A program made the translations under genes and the position numbers. Of a DNA stretch of 64,000 bases, positions 1 to 12,461 are shown piece by piece. The stretch comes from Melieria omissa (lineage: Eukaryota > Arthropoda > Insecta > Diptera > Ulidiidae). Every line of letters starts with the position of its first letter. Position 1 is the stretch's first letter. The notes below the pieces were generated by a model. That model was not told the DNA's origin and did not search any database. It saw only the letters and a program-made list of their open reading frames with translations. Location of the stretch: positions 106,835,486 to 106,899,485 of the forward strand of contig OZ020269.1 of assembly GCA_963971225.1 (NCBI GenBank). The letters are read 5' to 3'.

Positions 1-2395
1 CTAAATTTTTTTAAATAAATACATAAAATTTAAGCCATTAATGTTTGTGAAAAGATTTCTTGCTCATAATTATTTGTCAACTGAATAAAAGAAAATAATG
101 AAATTAAAATAAAAACACAAATCTTCTGTCAAGAGAGTCCAGCAAAAACCTGTATGGCGAAATTTTTCGCAAGAACGCAACAACGACGACGGCGCCGTCA
201 GCCGATGCCATTCACCTTGGCCAACTGACGTTGATTGGGTGTTGGTCAATCGAGGTGGGTGAGTGGGTGTGAGAAGGGGTGTAGCGGGTCGGGGGCGGCA
301 TGTAGGGTGTTTTACGTGCGTGTCTGAACATTGATTTTTGTTGGTTGGTTGCGTTTAAAAATTTAATGCTGTCGCTTTACTCATTCATTGTGGTAAATGT
401 GGTTGTTGTTATTGTTGTTGTTGTAGTTGATGTTGTAAATAATTCATTGTGTATGCAGGCGACGTGCGTTGGTTGGGCGTTTTGCTGTTTGTTTATAGCC
501 ATTGTTGTTATTGCTTTCAAGTAATTTTTATTACAAATTAATTCATTATGATGAATTCACAATGAGACACACACTCACACACACACACATACACATACTT
601 GGCGACTTACAAAATATTTACATGTGTGCCCAAAGCTGCCACAACTCGAAGCTCTACGCTGCCACAAAAGTCTGCTGCCAGCTGTTTGAGCACCACGCCT
701 CTGCCTAATTAATTATTACTGTTGTTTATTGTTGTTGTTTTTGTTTTACTCAAAATGTGCGCATTAAAAAGTCAACAATAAATTCACGGTGACACATCAA
801 TTTTAAGGTCGAATGTAACCGGCAAACTGCCGCCGTTGCCGTTTATTATTTATGGCCGCTTCGAGATTTCTTTGAGATGTTTTGCATATTTTTTTTATGC
901 TTTGCATTTTATTGTTGCTCTGAGGAATTTTTTTGCTTTATTTGATTTTTATTTATTTCTTATTAATTTTCTTACTGCTGAAAAGCGTGACAAATGTGAT
1001 TTTTTTATGGTTCGAGTTGCTCACAAAAAAAAAAACAAAACGTTTAGGCTTTGCCTCGATTTTGATTGTTCGTGTGCCAATCAAATAAATGATAATCGCC
1101 TCGTAATCATTAGCCAATTTTTTTCATGCAATCATTAATCAAATTGTGCTGGAAATACAAAGCAAAGATTGCTAGGAATTTGAAGAGTCGAGTGTAACAA
1201 ACAGAAGTGATGAGAAAAATTATTTTTTTTTTAATTCCTTCGAGCCCATAAACTGTCAGCAGCAGAGAAATGAAATTGAAATCTGTCAAATGTTTACAGA
1301 AGCAACTATTTGATTGTTGAAAATAGTCTTCAATCATAGTAAAGTAAATCGCTTCAGTCAGTGGAGACTGTTGGCTGCCTCGCTGTGTGCTTTCAACACT
1401 CAGCACAATGCACCAACATATCTGCCCATGTTTACCGACAACTTTATGGATCACGATCAGCTTTTAACGCCAATCAATCGATTGCTTACTGCAACAATTC
1501 GTTGCTCACGACCATCTTTTGCACAGTTCAACTGCCACCGCGAATGGCGCCTCGAGTGAATGATTTGTGTATTTTGCCTGAGTTGTAATACAAAAATTAT
1601 TCATGAGACCAGCAGGTGGCATTTTCATTGCTGACAATTATCACATAAACAATTAGCTGCATCGGTTGCAATTAATTTGCGGTTTTTCTGTTGCCGCACT
1701 TAGCGAGCAATTAGCCCGTTGGTTGACTGACTGTAAAAGCTAATAAAACAGTGGATTGATGAATTGATTGATTCCGTGACCGGTGCACAGATCGCATTTC
1801 ATGGGAAAATCTAGCTCGAACGTTCATTGATCTGATTACATAAATAAAATGTAATCATATTCAAGTTCAGGTATAATTGGATAAGATTCTTGTATGACTC
1901 ATGAAAATCTTAGGGACTCTACAAATGCACAGGGAAAATTGTTCTACCTTCTAGAAAGTTAAGAAACTTGTTTAAGAAAATAGATGAAAGATTCATCAAC
2001 TGGTTTGTCTGCCAAGTTTTGTAAGGGATTTTCAAATATTTCCGCAATGGAATTTGTATTTTCCAAGACTTATTTACCTTAATATGACTCAGAGTTAAAA
2101 TTTGTTGTAAAATTGTAGAAATTTTAATTAATAAATGGAATTGTAATGAAAATATTGCATTGTATTGATAAAAATTCCCATTCCCCAGAGTATTTTTCTT
2201 TTATAGGAATATTTGGTTGTCATTCATTCCTCAATTCCCCAGTCGATTACAGATTGGCTGGAATTTTTTTCTTGCAATTAAATGTTGAAAACTACAGCGG
2301 GTTACAGCAAAACTTATTAAATGTTGTTAGAACTGCAAAACGAAATCATTTACATCTCCGGTAGCTTTGTTGTCTTGTTGAATTTTATTTTATAA
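1..2395. other. Unique AT-rich noncoding DNA with short microsatellites
   Basis: No coding region is supported. The stretch holds TTG-rich runs (about 400-430 and 720-745), a CA-rich run (about 566-600), a small GC-richer patch with G-runs (about 180-310) and a more balanced block at about 1290-1600. Open frames here are short and have no recognisable domain. It reads like intron or intergenic DNA of a fly. Confidence 0.7.
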
Positions 2396-4140
2396 AATAA
2401 TCGATTCACTATTGAATTATGTATGGAACAATTTACCATCGAACTATTCATTATCAAATGTTGTTCCATTTATCTATGTGAATTAAATAATCTATTCGAA
2501 TAGTCTCTCTCCTGTATGTCAAATTCGCTCTCTAATCTTTTGCTATTCAATCATCAACTAACTTCTAGTCTTTCATCAGAATTTGGTAAAATCATTTAAT
2601 GTGAAAACATCTGCTTTCAAATCTTCTCATAGTTTTCGACTTCTCATAGTTTAGTATTCAATTATCTTTTGCCAAATATTCGAATTTCTATCATTCCACA
2701 GTTGACAACTTGCGTATCCAAACCTTTACCCTGAAACCCTCTACTTTTTGTTATCTTCAACTATTGAATCATCTTCCATCAAACCCTTTATTAGATATGC
2801 GATGACAATCTACCGTATAGAATCATTTCATATCGAATCATCTGCTTTCAAGTCATCTGATTAGTATTTAATTTTCTGCTGCCGAATCTTTTACTACGAA
2901 TTATTCAATCATAATGGTTCCTCCATTGAACACTTCTGTATTCAATTCTTTACTCTGAGACCTTCTATAATAATTTTTTTATCTGCTATTGAATCATCTT
3001 TGTTGGGACTTACCAAAAACCGACAAAGAATAGTAATCAACTTTTATATAAATTCAGGTTTTATTTAGACAAAAATGTATGTCGATACACGAGAGGAAAG
3101 TCGGAAGCAACAAGGCAAAAAAAGAGAAAAACGGCATGTATAAAGAAAGTTACATAGGGATGCCAGATCATTAACAATTTACATTTTATACCATATCGAC
3201 ATGTATATTGTACATATATATCCAACAACCTTCCATCAAAACCTTTATTCGATTGCAATTCATTGTATGGAATAATTCATTTCGAATCATCTGCTTTTAA
3301 ATTATCTGATAGTTTAGTGTTAAATTCTGCCAAATCTTTTACTACAAATTATCATTATTATTATTATTATCATTACGATTCTTCTATTCAATATTTGTGT
3401 ATACAATTCTTTACTCTCAAACCATCCCTTTTTTGTTAAATATCTATCAGATCGATGATCGAATCATCGTATCGAGTTATCTGCTTTCAAGTCATCTGAT
3501 AGTTTTGTGTTCAATTGTGTTCCAACGAATCTTTTACTATCGAATCATAGAATCACTATCCTTCCACTATTGAACACTTCTGTATTAAATGTTTTGCTCC
3601 CAAACCATCAACTTCTTGTTAAATATCTATCAAATCGTTCATCGAATCATCAATTCAATTTTATTTTGCTTAATCTTTGCTAATGAAGTTGTCTCCTATG
3701 TAATGTATCTCTAAAAGAATTTTCTTTTATTGAAGCACTATCGATCCACTACTAAAGACTTATGTGTCCAATGCTTTACTCTCAAACCTTCTACTTTTAC
3801 TACGCTTACAATCTTTGATCGAAATTCCTAAATATCAGACCATGTGATATGAAATCATTTACCATGATCTGACTTGCTCTCCAATCTTCTATCGCTCCAT
3901 GTTCAATTAAGTATCTTCTACCGAATCATTTACTATCAAATCATTTGCTAATGAAGTTATCTTTTGTTTAATGTTTCTAAGAGAATCGTTTATTTCTGAA
4001 TCACTGTTGTGCATGTAATACTTCTCTATCGAATCCTTTACGAATCTTTGAAACGAATCTCTCTCTCTCTCTCTCGACTGAGTCATCTTCCGTTAAGTCG
4101 CTTTCTACTTAATTATCCGCCATTTCTTTAACTATTCGCA
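2396..4140. repeat. Degenerate repeat-derived DNA (CGAATCAT-type words)
   Basis: Short words such as CGAATCATCTGCTTTCAA and CTTTACTCTCAAACC recur irregularly at spacings of roughly 50-200 bases, with many substitutions and indels. This looks like an old tandem array that has drifted beyond clean periodicity. No gene is seen. A plain CT dinucleotide run lies near 4059-4074. Confidence 0.55.
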
Positions 4141-5300
4141 AATTGACTTCTTAAATCATCAACATAATTTTATTGACTCATTTCCCACCGAACGATTTCC
4201 TTTTGAATAGTCGACTTCCTTAAACATTTTTCCCTCTTGAATCATTTTTAACAATTCATTTACCAGCGAACCATTTTCTTTCAAATCGTTAACTTTCTTG
4301 AATAATTTTTTTATGACCCATTTAGCAAAGCTTCCTTCCGAAGCATCACCTTTCTTGAATCTTTCCCTTCTTAAATAATTTTTTAATGACTCATTTACCA
4401 CCGAATCATTTCCTTTTGAATTGTCAACTTTCTTGAATTTTTCTCTTCTTGAATAATGTTTTACGACTCGTGTACCACCGAACCATTTTCTTTTGAATCA
4501 TTAACTTTCATGAATAATTTTTGTATAACTCATTTACCAACGAACCAATTCCTTTTGAATCGTATTTTATTAATATTGTTTTCTTGAATGAATTTTTACC
4601 ACCAAACCATTTTCGTTCGAATCGTCGCCTTTTTTTGAATCATTCTCTTCTTAAATAATTTGTTAATGACTCATTTACTACCGAACCATTTTCTTTCGAA
4701 TTGTCGCCTTTCTTGAATCTTTTTCTTATTGAATCTATTTTAACGAACCATTTACCACTGAACCTTTTTCATTCAAATCCTTAACTTCCTTACATTTTTC
4801 TGTTTTTTAATAATGTTTTTATGACTCGTTTACCACTGAACCATATCCTTCCGAAGCATCACCGTTCTTGAATCTATCTCTTAAAAAATTTCTGTATGAC
4901 TCATTTACCACAGAGCCATTTACTTTTGCATCGTCAACTTTCTTAATTCTTTTCCTCTTGAAAAATTGTTTAACGACTCATTTACCAACGAACCATTTCC
5001 TTTCAAATCGTTAACTTTCATGAATCTCTCTCTTCTTGAATTATGTTTTAACTCATCATTTACCAACGAATCATTTCCTTTGGGGTCGTCGCGTTTCTTT
5101 AATTTTTTCTTCTTGAATACATTTTTAACGAATCATTTACCAACGAACCATTTTCTTTCAAATCGTTAACTTTCTTAATATATTTCTTTTTGAATAAATT
5201 TTTAATGACTCATTTACCAACGAACCATTTTCTTTCAAATCGTCACATTTCATGAATCTTTCTCTTCGAATCGTCAACTTTCAATGTTCAATCGAAATGC
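4141..5300. repeat. Tandem array, unit about 62-78 bp, roughly 15 copies
   Basis: Each unit begins close to GACTCATTTACCA, runs through CGAACCATTTTCTTT and AATCGTCAACTTTCTTGAA, and ends in a CTTCTTGAATAATTTTT-like stretch. Successive starts near 4176, 4253, 4315, 4388 and 4465 give periods of 62-77 bases. Copies differ by substitutions and small indels, so the array is old. Short open frames on both strands are readings through the repeat and not genes. Confidence 0.8.
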
Positions 5301-6264
5301 TTATTATCGATGATTCAATGCCTCGAATCATCTTCCTTTAAAGTTTTGTATCGAATACTTTGATGTCGAAATGTGTATCGTAGAATTATCAGTGATTTAG
5401 TCGCCTTTCTCGAGGCGTTAACCATCGAACACTTGGCTTCAGTGTTGCCACTTGAAAAATTTTTTTTCGACCAAACTTCCCACCAAATCCGACCACAATC
5501 GACTAAATCAAAAATTTGCGTTATCTTTAAAGTCATTTTTAAAATAAATTTTGTTTTTTATTAAATTTCTTTGTACTAATGAAAAGCTATTCATATCACA
5601 AAACGGACCGAAATTCGTTTAAGCAGATCAGCGGACAAAAGTAAAAAAATCTGACCAATTTTGGTCCGAAAAGACCAAAAGCGGCAACTCTGCTTGGCTT
5701 TGAAATAGATGAACTTATTCATCGAATACTTTTTTATCGAATCGTTTGTCATCGAATTATCATCTGATGTCGAATCATTTGGTATTCAATAATAATTTCG
5801 ACTTATTATCGAAAACTTTGCTGTCGAAGCCTTAGAAATTGAATTATACGAAATCGAATCATCTGCTTTCGAATTGTCTGCTTTCTATTGAATAGTTTAC
5901 GATATATTTATTTATTTTGGAATCGTTTATTCCCGAATTATCAGTGTTTAAATCTTATTGGGAAAATTTATTCATCGTTTAGTTTTTATTTTGTATATTC
6001 TTTTTATTTTTTATTTTCCAATAGTTTATTCCTGAACTATCAGAGTTTGAATCTTATTTGGACATTTTTTTTTATCGTTTAGCTGTCTATTTTTTATTTA
6101 TATTCTTTTTATATATTTTTTATTTTCCAATAGTTTATGCCCGAATTATCAATGTTTGAATCTCATTTGGAAACCATAAACTTTGGAATAATTTATTTCC
6201 TCAATTATCAGTGTTCGAATCATGTTTGGAAAATTTATTCATCATTAAATTTTCTTTGGAATAA
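5301..6264. repeat. Continuation of degenerate ATCGAATCAT repeats around a MITE
   Basis: Words such as ATCGAATCATCT, TATCGAA and GAATTATCAGTGTTTGAATC recur on both sides of the insertion at 5440-5692. From 5920 to 6250 a looser unit of about 60-120 bases (TTTATTCC-GAATTATCAG-TTTGAATC) repeats. No coding region is supported. Confidence 0.5.
5440..5692. mobile_element. Short hAT-like MITE, 253 bp, with 8-bp target duplication
   Basis: The ends are inverted repeats: CAGTGTTGCCACTT on the left and, read on the opposite strand, CAGAGTTGCCGCTT on the right (12 of 14 match). The octamer CTTGGCTT flanks both ends directly (5432-5439 and 5693-5700), which is the 8-bp duplication expected of hAT transposases. 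There is no coding capacity, so it would have depended on a transposase encoded elsewhere. It sits inside the degenerate repeat tract. Confidence 0.85.
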
Positions 6265-6291
6265 TTTACAACTACTACTGCTACAACTACA

Positions 6292-6352
<61 letters not shown>
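6265..6352. repeat. ACT trinucleotide microsatellite
   Basis: A nearly pure run of CTA/ACT triplets, starting with a few CAACTACTGCTACAACT variants and becoming perfect toward the right. It creates artefactual poly-Leu and poly-Val frames. Confidence 0.95.
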
Positions 6353-6353
<1 letters not shown>

Positions 6354-6844
6354 AGTATTCAATCTTTTCCCAATGAACTGTAATTTATTGCACCGATTCT
6401 TATCACATAATCCAGGCAATTTATGTGAATCTAATGCTAATTTAGTTAATTATATTGAAACCTATTCAATCGAAGCTCAAAAGATGGGCATCACCGAGTT
6501 GGATGAATAAAATGAAATGCAAAGAAAATGGTGTCAGAAAAACTTTGGAGCACATTATTTCATCTAAAAGAGAAACCATTTCTTTGGGTTAGTTGGGGCT
6601 CCTCTCTTTGTTCTTCTTTCGTTCTTCTCTGAGTTAGAAAAGCTCAATTCTCAAGTGGCTGCTGAACCTTGAAGATGGGGAAGCACCCATATTCTTACCG
6701 ATTATCTTTATTCCTTCTTCAATCATGTTTCAACGGATTATCTCTGAACGTTTCAACAACTATTGAACACTTTTCTATTAAATTGTTTGATCGTTGACTG
6801 TTGCAAACTTTTCTATCAAATTGCTTATCATGCAAACTATCGGT
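6353..6844. other. Unique noncoding spacer
   Basis: No repeats or open frames of note. It ends in the octamer duplicated by the element at 6853. Confidence 0.6.
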
Positions 6845-6852
6845 TCTTGAAT

Positions 6853-7563
6853 CAGTGTTGCCAGATGCCCGAAATGAGTTTCTCCTAAATCTTAAAAATA
6901 GCTGAAATTTCTTCCCGAAAATTAAAAACATTTTTAAGCCATTGCTAACGGGTACCAGTTCCGCAAATACGATTGTTATAAAATTTCAAACACGACCTCG
7001 AATTGACCCAAACTGATCAGAAACAAAATTTCAGCTTTCTATCTCTGCACGTTGCTGAGATATTCATGGGGTATTTTGTACCCATTAGGCAGCAATTGTA
7101 GCTTTTTTCCATACTTTTTAAAGTGATCAGCTAAACATGTGAACGAAAGATGTATTGTTTGCAGGTGAGTTAGGAGGCAGATGTTTGTGACGTTCTAGGG
7201 CCACATTTTCCACCTCCGGAAAATTCCCAATTTTTGGAGTCTGGTAACTCTAGCTAGATGGCGGAACTTTAGGGAGACCTCCACTAGACTCAGGTAGTTC
7301 CATCTTTACCCCAACCATTCCTATCAATGACTTTGAGATATCTCTACCACGAACTTTTCTGTGATTTTTTTAAGTCAGTTTTCATGGGTAAAATTTTACC
7401 CATTAGGCAGCAATGGGTTGAGGCTTCAGTGATGATGAATGAATGAATGATGTCAAATGTCTCAAAATCAAAGTCTCCTAAACAATTCTTACTCCCGAAA
7501 ATTCTCCTAAAAGGCCAAGATTTTCCTAACTTAAGTAAAAAATCTCCTGATCTGGCAACACTG
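6853..7563. mobile_element. Non-autonomous hAT-like element, 711 bp, with 8-bp target duplication
   Basis: The ends are a perfect 14-bp inverted repeat, CAGTGTTGCCAGAT. They are flanked by direct copies of TCTTGAAT at 6845-6852 and 7564-7571. An 8-bp duplication with CAG-type ends is typical of the hAT superfamily. No transposase frame is present. Internally there are two copies of a motif at about 7063-7098 and 7380-7417, each a GGGTA...TACCC palindrome followed by ATTAGGCAGCAAT; the second is a perfect 16-bp palindrome at 7386-7401. The ends resemble those of the 253-bp MITE at 5440. Confidence 0.88.
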
Positions 7564-7571
7564 TCTTGAAT

Positions 7572-8930
7572 CGTTTCTCAACTCAACGTCTTCTAGCAAA
7601 TTGTTTATTATGAAAATAATTATTTGTTATTAAATTGTCTTCTAACGAATCGTTTACCATCGGATAAACCGTTACCCACAATGACATTTGCACAGTTGCA
7701 TCAGCAGTGCATGACCCAGACAGTGCACGACCACGCCCACTAAAAAAAATTCCACAAATGCACAACGTCAAAATTTTAAATGGAAATTCTTCAACCAACC
7801 AGTGGAAAACACAGAATTTCTGCAACGTTGCACAAAACAAAAACAAAATAAACAAAACCTAACCTCACAATTTTTCTGCTGTCAACGCACTGAACACATT
7901 CCGTATGTTTCCTGTATGTGGATATTTTTGTTGCTACTTGTTTTGTTGTTGTTGTTGTTATTGTTGCTGCTGTTGTTATTAAAGTTGCTTTTGTTGTAAG
8001 TGTTGTTGTATTTGTTGCATTTGTTGTTGGCATGCAGCTAATTTCTCATTCATGACATGTTGAATGCGCTTCAAGCGAATATGCAATTCTACACACACAC
8101 ATGTTGAGTGTATGTGTGTGTGTATGTTTTGCGCAGCAACGCATTATAAAGGCATGAAAAAAAAATCGCTTGTGCTGCGTTGCCAACACTTTTGGCTAGA
8201 ATGTAATTTTCGTGGCTGAGTGCCACAAAACCGTTCGTTCCAAAGGGGGCAATAAATAGTAGCAACAATAACAACAACAACAATAACAAGAACAACAATA
8301 ACAACAGCAGCAGCAGTATGTGTTGCCATGTGTGTTGTTGCTGTTTCTTGTGTTGTTTTTGTTGCACTCTAAAGACGTTCATCAAACGGCGCGATGCTGC
8401 CGCTGTTGCTGCTGTTGTTGGTTGCTGCCGACATGCCGCCCAGGCCAACAATCCAACCAACCAACGTATCCGCCAGTACACCCGTCTGTGCGTTTGTCTG
8501 TCCGTGCGTCGCTGTTGCTCCTTCAAATGGAACACATTAACGTGCCACCGCTTTGCATTCCCACTGCCACATGGGAGTAACTGGCGTTTTTCCCTCGTTC
8601 TGCACGCACACACACACACTCGCACTCGTGTGTTTAAATTTGTGTAAATTTTAATTTGAATAGTTTATCTTTAAGATTCACACAAGAATTTACTATCTGG
8701 CTTTTTCATCTCGTTAATTTGCTTGTGTGCAGCGTTGTTGTTGAGTGAGTGCGGGGAGGAAGGGAGTACGCGAGTGGGGGAAACGCTGGCGTGCTGCCGT
8801 TGTGCATTTTTTAGCTCGCTTTAATTTGTGTAAATTTACATTTTTGTGTAGAGAACAAAGTGCTTTAAGCGTTTAAGCGTTTCAAAGCTGGCATTGCCTT
8901 GATTTGAAAATGCTTCGAAAATGAAAAAAA
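7572..8930. other. Noncoding DNA rich in TTG/CAA and CA/TG microsatellites
   Basis: Interrupted TTG runs lie at 7930-8030 and AAC/CAG runs at 8260-8315. At 8091-8130 a CA run is followed by a TG run, making an imperfect inverted repeat. A GTCTGTCCGT-type pyrimidine motif lies at about 8480-8512. A 178-codon minus-strand open frame across 8089-8625 reads through these low-complexity triplets and has no domain. Confidence 0.6.
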
Positions 8931-9419
8931 TATGCATATATTAATTTAATGCGATTTACTTGAAACTAAATACGTTCTTTTTTAAGGTTTTAGTATTTTT
9001 TATTATTTAGTTTCCGTATAGTTTTTTACTTTTCATGTTTCTTCTAAATGGTTTGTTGTTGTTGCAAATGTTTGATTTTTAAAATTTTTTTAAGGTATAA
9101 ATTAATTTTGATAAAAACTAAATTTTTTGAGAGTTTTCTATTTTTTTTTACTTATTTAGTATTTATATATTTTTTTGAAATTTTTTTTAAATCTTTTTAT
9201 GTTACATGTTTTCTCTTGCTTTATATTTTCTTATATTTCTTCAAATTTTTTTTAATACTTTTTAAATTCACTAAATTCTTTTCTAACTAAATTTCTTATT
9301 TCATTTTCGTTTTTTGAGATTTTTCTTTTTTTCAATTCCATTTTATTTTTGTTAGTGTATTTTTTTTTATTTTGAAAAATTTTTAGAATTTATATTTTGT
9401 TTTTTGTTACTAGGTTTTT
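8931..9419. other. T-rich low-complexity tract
   Basis: Strongly T-biased on the + strand, with long TTTTT/ATTTT runs. A tract of the same character resumes at about 10670, so the retroelement between them probably inserted into one T-rich block. No gene. Confidence 0.6.
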
Positions 9420-10665
9420 TTTATTATTACCGGCGAAAGTGCACTGCGATCTAGAAGATCTATTGTGCCCCCTTCATGGCCTTTACAGTTCGTCTGTGAG
9501 TCCAGTATCCAAAAGGAATCTTAGTATATTTGCTAAGCCTTTGGAAACCCAGCCCGATCCTGGTATGTGTATTGCAGTTTCATTATCCTGCACACAGAAC
9601 CTACAGAGCTCGTTCACCCTGATACCTAGTTTGATTATATGATAGTTCAATCTACAATGCCCTGTCAATATACCTGTGAAAATTCTTGGATTATTCTTTG
9701 AGAGACTCCAACATTCCTCGATTCTTTTCTTGTTATAAGATCCGTTAACCATCTTGGAATGTTCAAGACCTGGTTGATTTTCCCAGTATTGATTCCGGAT
9801 GGTTATCTCGTTTTTCCTGGAAAGGATGGATAGTGCTCCTTTGCCTAGACCGCAGAAGGGTTCTGGGACGACGAAAGGGGTAGACGCCCCCCTTCTTGCA
9901 AGTTTGTCGGCCTGTTCATTCCCATCAATACCGGCGTGACCCGGGACCCTAGAGGTCCCATACCTGATTGTAACGGCCAAACTCATTCAGCTTCTCAAGG
10001 CATTCGGACACCAGTTTCGAGGATACCTGGTAGGATCCTAATGCCTTGATTGCCACTTGGCTGTCTGACAGGATCGCGATCCTACGGTTTCGGTATTTCC
10101 TCACCAGATTGAAGTGAGCGCATCCTTCAATGGCGTATATTTCCGCCTGGAAAATGGTGTTGTGCTTTCCTGTAGGCTCCGAGTATCTAATTTCCGGTCC
10201 ATACACCCTGTACCCTCCTCCGTTAGAGAGCCATCTGTGTACCAGGAAATCATGTACTGATCTATCAGATATGTCTCTGATATACCTACCCACCTTATTT
10301 TATTACTTACATAATTCTGTTTTATTTAAATGTCTTGGTGAAAACGAAGCTTCAGACTAATTGTGTCTCTCGGTATTGCAATCTCGGGATACTGGTTCGT
10401 AAGAATATCAATCTTCTTACGACTCAGGAAACCTTCGGCCCCGATATTTACGTCAGTCATCCGTAGGATAGCCGTCTTCGCCTGGGTTTGTATATGTAAG
10501 TGAAGAGGTGTAAGTTCAAGAAGAACCTCCATGGATACTGTCGGACACGTTCTCATATCCGCTGTTATGCACACACATGCCAGTCTTTGGAGCTTGCTGA
10601 GAGCCCTGATGGTGGTCAGCAGGCTGGTTCTACTAACCCAGACCGCTGAACTACGTTTGTCTTGG
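9420..10665 (-). mobile_element. 5'-truncated RNase H-type non-LTR retrotransposon (I/R1/LOA group)
   Basis: Only the 3' part of the element is present. It runs from just after the reverse transcriptase, through RNase H, to the C-terminus, a short 3' UTR and a TAATAATAA tail (read on the minus strand near 9420-9429). TAA-repeat tails are known from I-type elements. A relative sits at 34551-35096 with the same C-terminal end and 3' UTR. I could not identify a target duplication because the flanking DNA is T-rich low complexity. Confidence 0.82.
9483..10665 (-). pseudogene. ORF2 C-terminal remnant: RT-RNase H linker, RNase H, zinc-knuckle tail
   Basis: Read on the minus strand, the fragment starts with the linker typical of these elements (LQRLACVCITADMRTCPT near 10540-10600). 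RNase H motifs follow: WYTDGS in a shifted frame near 10240, FQAEIYAIE near 10130-10160, ILSDSQ near 10055 and VPGHAGIDGNEQADKLARRG near 9900-9960. Next comes a knuckle-like CRFC-x-DNETAIH, and the protein ends in GLTDEL at 9483. It is broken: there is a stop and low-homology segment between 10293 and 10326, a frame change near 10200-10250 and another near 9950-9985. In life the domain removes RNA from the cDNA hybrid during target-primed reverse transcription. This copy cannot encode it. The RT and endonuclease are missing. Confidence 0.85.
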
Positions 10666-11491
10666 TTAACATTTTTTAAATGATTGTTTACTTTTTTATT
10701 TATACTTTGTTTTAATTTTTTTTTTAATTTCGATTTAAAGAAAATTTTGTTAAGTATTTGTGTTGTGTGCTTGTAAGGTTTTTTTTATTTTTTTTATCAA
10801 TTATTTTTTTATATGTAGTTTATAATAGGTTTTTTAATAATTTTAGGCATGTAATATGTTTTTTTGCTATTTAAATTTTTTTTAATTAAATAATTATTTT
10901 TGTATAAATAATGCAGTTAGTTTTTAATATTTAAAAAATATTTTTGTACACTATTTTCTTAATTCTGTTTAATTTTATTCAGCCTTTTATATTATGTTGT
11001 TGTTGTTGTTTATTTTTAACATTTTTTGCCTATCTTGTTTCCATCCAGTTAAATATTATTTTCTTAATATAAAATAATATTATTTTAATTTTTTTCATTG
11101 AATTTTTTAATGTTTATTTCCCAATTCCTATGTTTTCTATATTTTATAATTTATTTTTCTTGTTTTTGGTTTTTTAATATTAATTTTAATCTCTGGATCA
11201 ATTATTGTAGCATATTTAATTTTTTAGTTTTATTTATTTTATTATTTAATTATATTTTTTAATATGTAAGTATTAAATTTTTATATTTTTTTTGTATTGT
11301 TTAATATTTTGTATTTCTTTAAGTGTTTTTGCTATCGTTATAATTTTTAATAATTGTATCTAATTATTTTATGAAATTTAATTATTTTGTCCTTAATACT
11401 TTAAACATTCATTTGTTTTTATTTTTGGTATTTCAAATTTACATTTTTTCTTTTTAATGATTTTTGTTATTTTGTGTTGGAATTTGTAAGG
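10666..11491. other. T-rich low-complexity tract
   Basis: Long TTTAATTTT-type runs with a short TTG run near 10995-11010. No open frame or repeat unit of note. Confidence 0.6.
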
Positions 11492-12461
11492 GAGAGGGCT
11501 GGGTTGTGAACCGGGTTTTGTTTTTTGGCTCTAACTTTTCTCAGAATAAAGATATCGAAAAATCGAAGATACCGTTGGAAAGGTAAATATAAAACGCTAC
11601 TTTTTTATGAAGACGGATTACTGTTTTGATTGATATTTAACTCTCTACGTCCAATTTTCTAAGGACTTGATTTTTCGCTTTTCCAAAAAAGTGGCTGGGT
11701 TGTGAACCATCTGGAAAATCCCTATTAAAGTCGGAGAATACGAAGAAAACACCCATAATTTTTAAGTAAGTTGAGGATTTATTTAATCAGGAGGCCTCAA
11801 GAGATGAAAAAAAGTTATAATGACGCCACTTAGGCCAAAAAATCGCAATGAATGAGAGTGCTCAATTTTTTGAATTTTCATCCTAATCGGTAACGCAATG
11901 TTTGCGTGTGAAATACGAATGCGTTCTCGCATTGGCCCACTTCAAGTGTACTCAAGGAAATCGAGTGAAATTACATAAAATTACTTTATTTTAATATATC
12001 CGTCCATATTTGACAATGTTAGAACAAATGTTGTACGAAATACAGGTGGTTCATAACCCAGCCACCTCAGTGGTTCAAAGCCCAACCACGATGCCATTTT
12101 GGAAACTTTAAAATAAACGACACTTCCAATCATAATTCGACATAAACAAATATTGCATCGTAAAATAGAATCAAAACACTAAATAAACATGTATTACACT
12201 GAACTTTTTGCAATAACTTCAGTCACTTGGATAGCACTTTAAAAAAAGCAAAAAAAATTTTCGCAGTCGATTTTCAAACACGATGTCTTTCAAACTCGAT
12301 TGCTGCCACAAGCAATACGTGTTTGTACTTCGGTTTAACCACAAAAGCAGAGTCATATCAAAAGACAAACTTGACAGTTGAAAGATTGGCGATATGTCAA
12401 TTAGTGAAAGAAAAAACCGTAATGGTTCACAACCCAGCCTGGTTCACAACCCAGCCCTCTC
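11492..12461. mobile_element. Inverted-repeat DNA element, 970 bp, with subterminal repeats
   Basis: A perfect 21-bp terminal inverted repeat occupies 11492-11512 and 12441-12461; its core is GGCTGGGTTGTGAACC. The core recurs inside: at 11693-11709 in the left orientation, and in the right orientation at 12048-12065, 12071-12088 (variant) and 12423-12440. Multiple subterminal copies facing inward are a common layout for transposase-binding sites. No transposase is encoded. I could not settle a target duplication, so the superfamily is unassigned. Confidence 0.72.

Noticed and set aside
7150..7175. TGTATTGTTTGCAG followed by GTGAGT, a second recursive-splice-like site
   Set aside because: The pyrimidine tract is poor, no branch-point match is placed well, and it lies inside a hAT-like element.
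8089..8625. 178-codon minus-strand frame with poly-Leu
   Set aside because: Poly-Leu and poly-Gln come from AAC/CAG runs; no domain.
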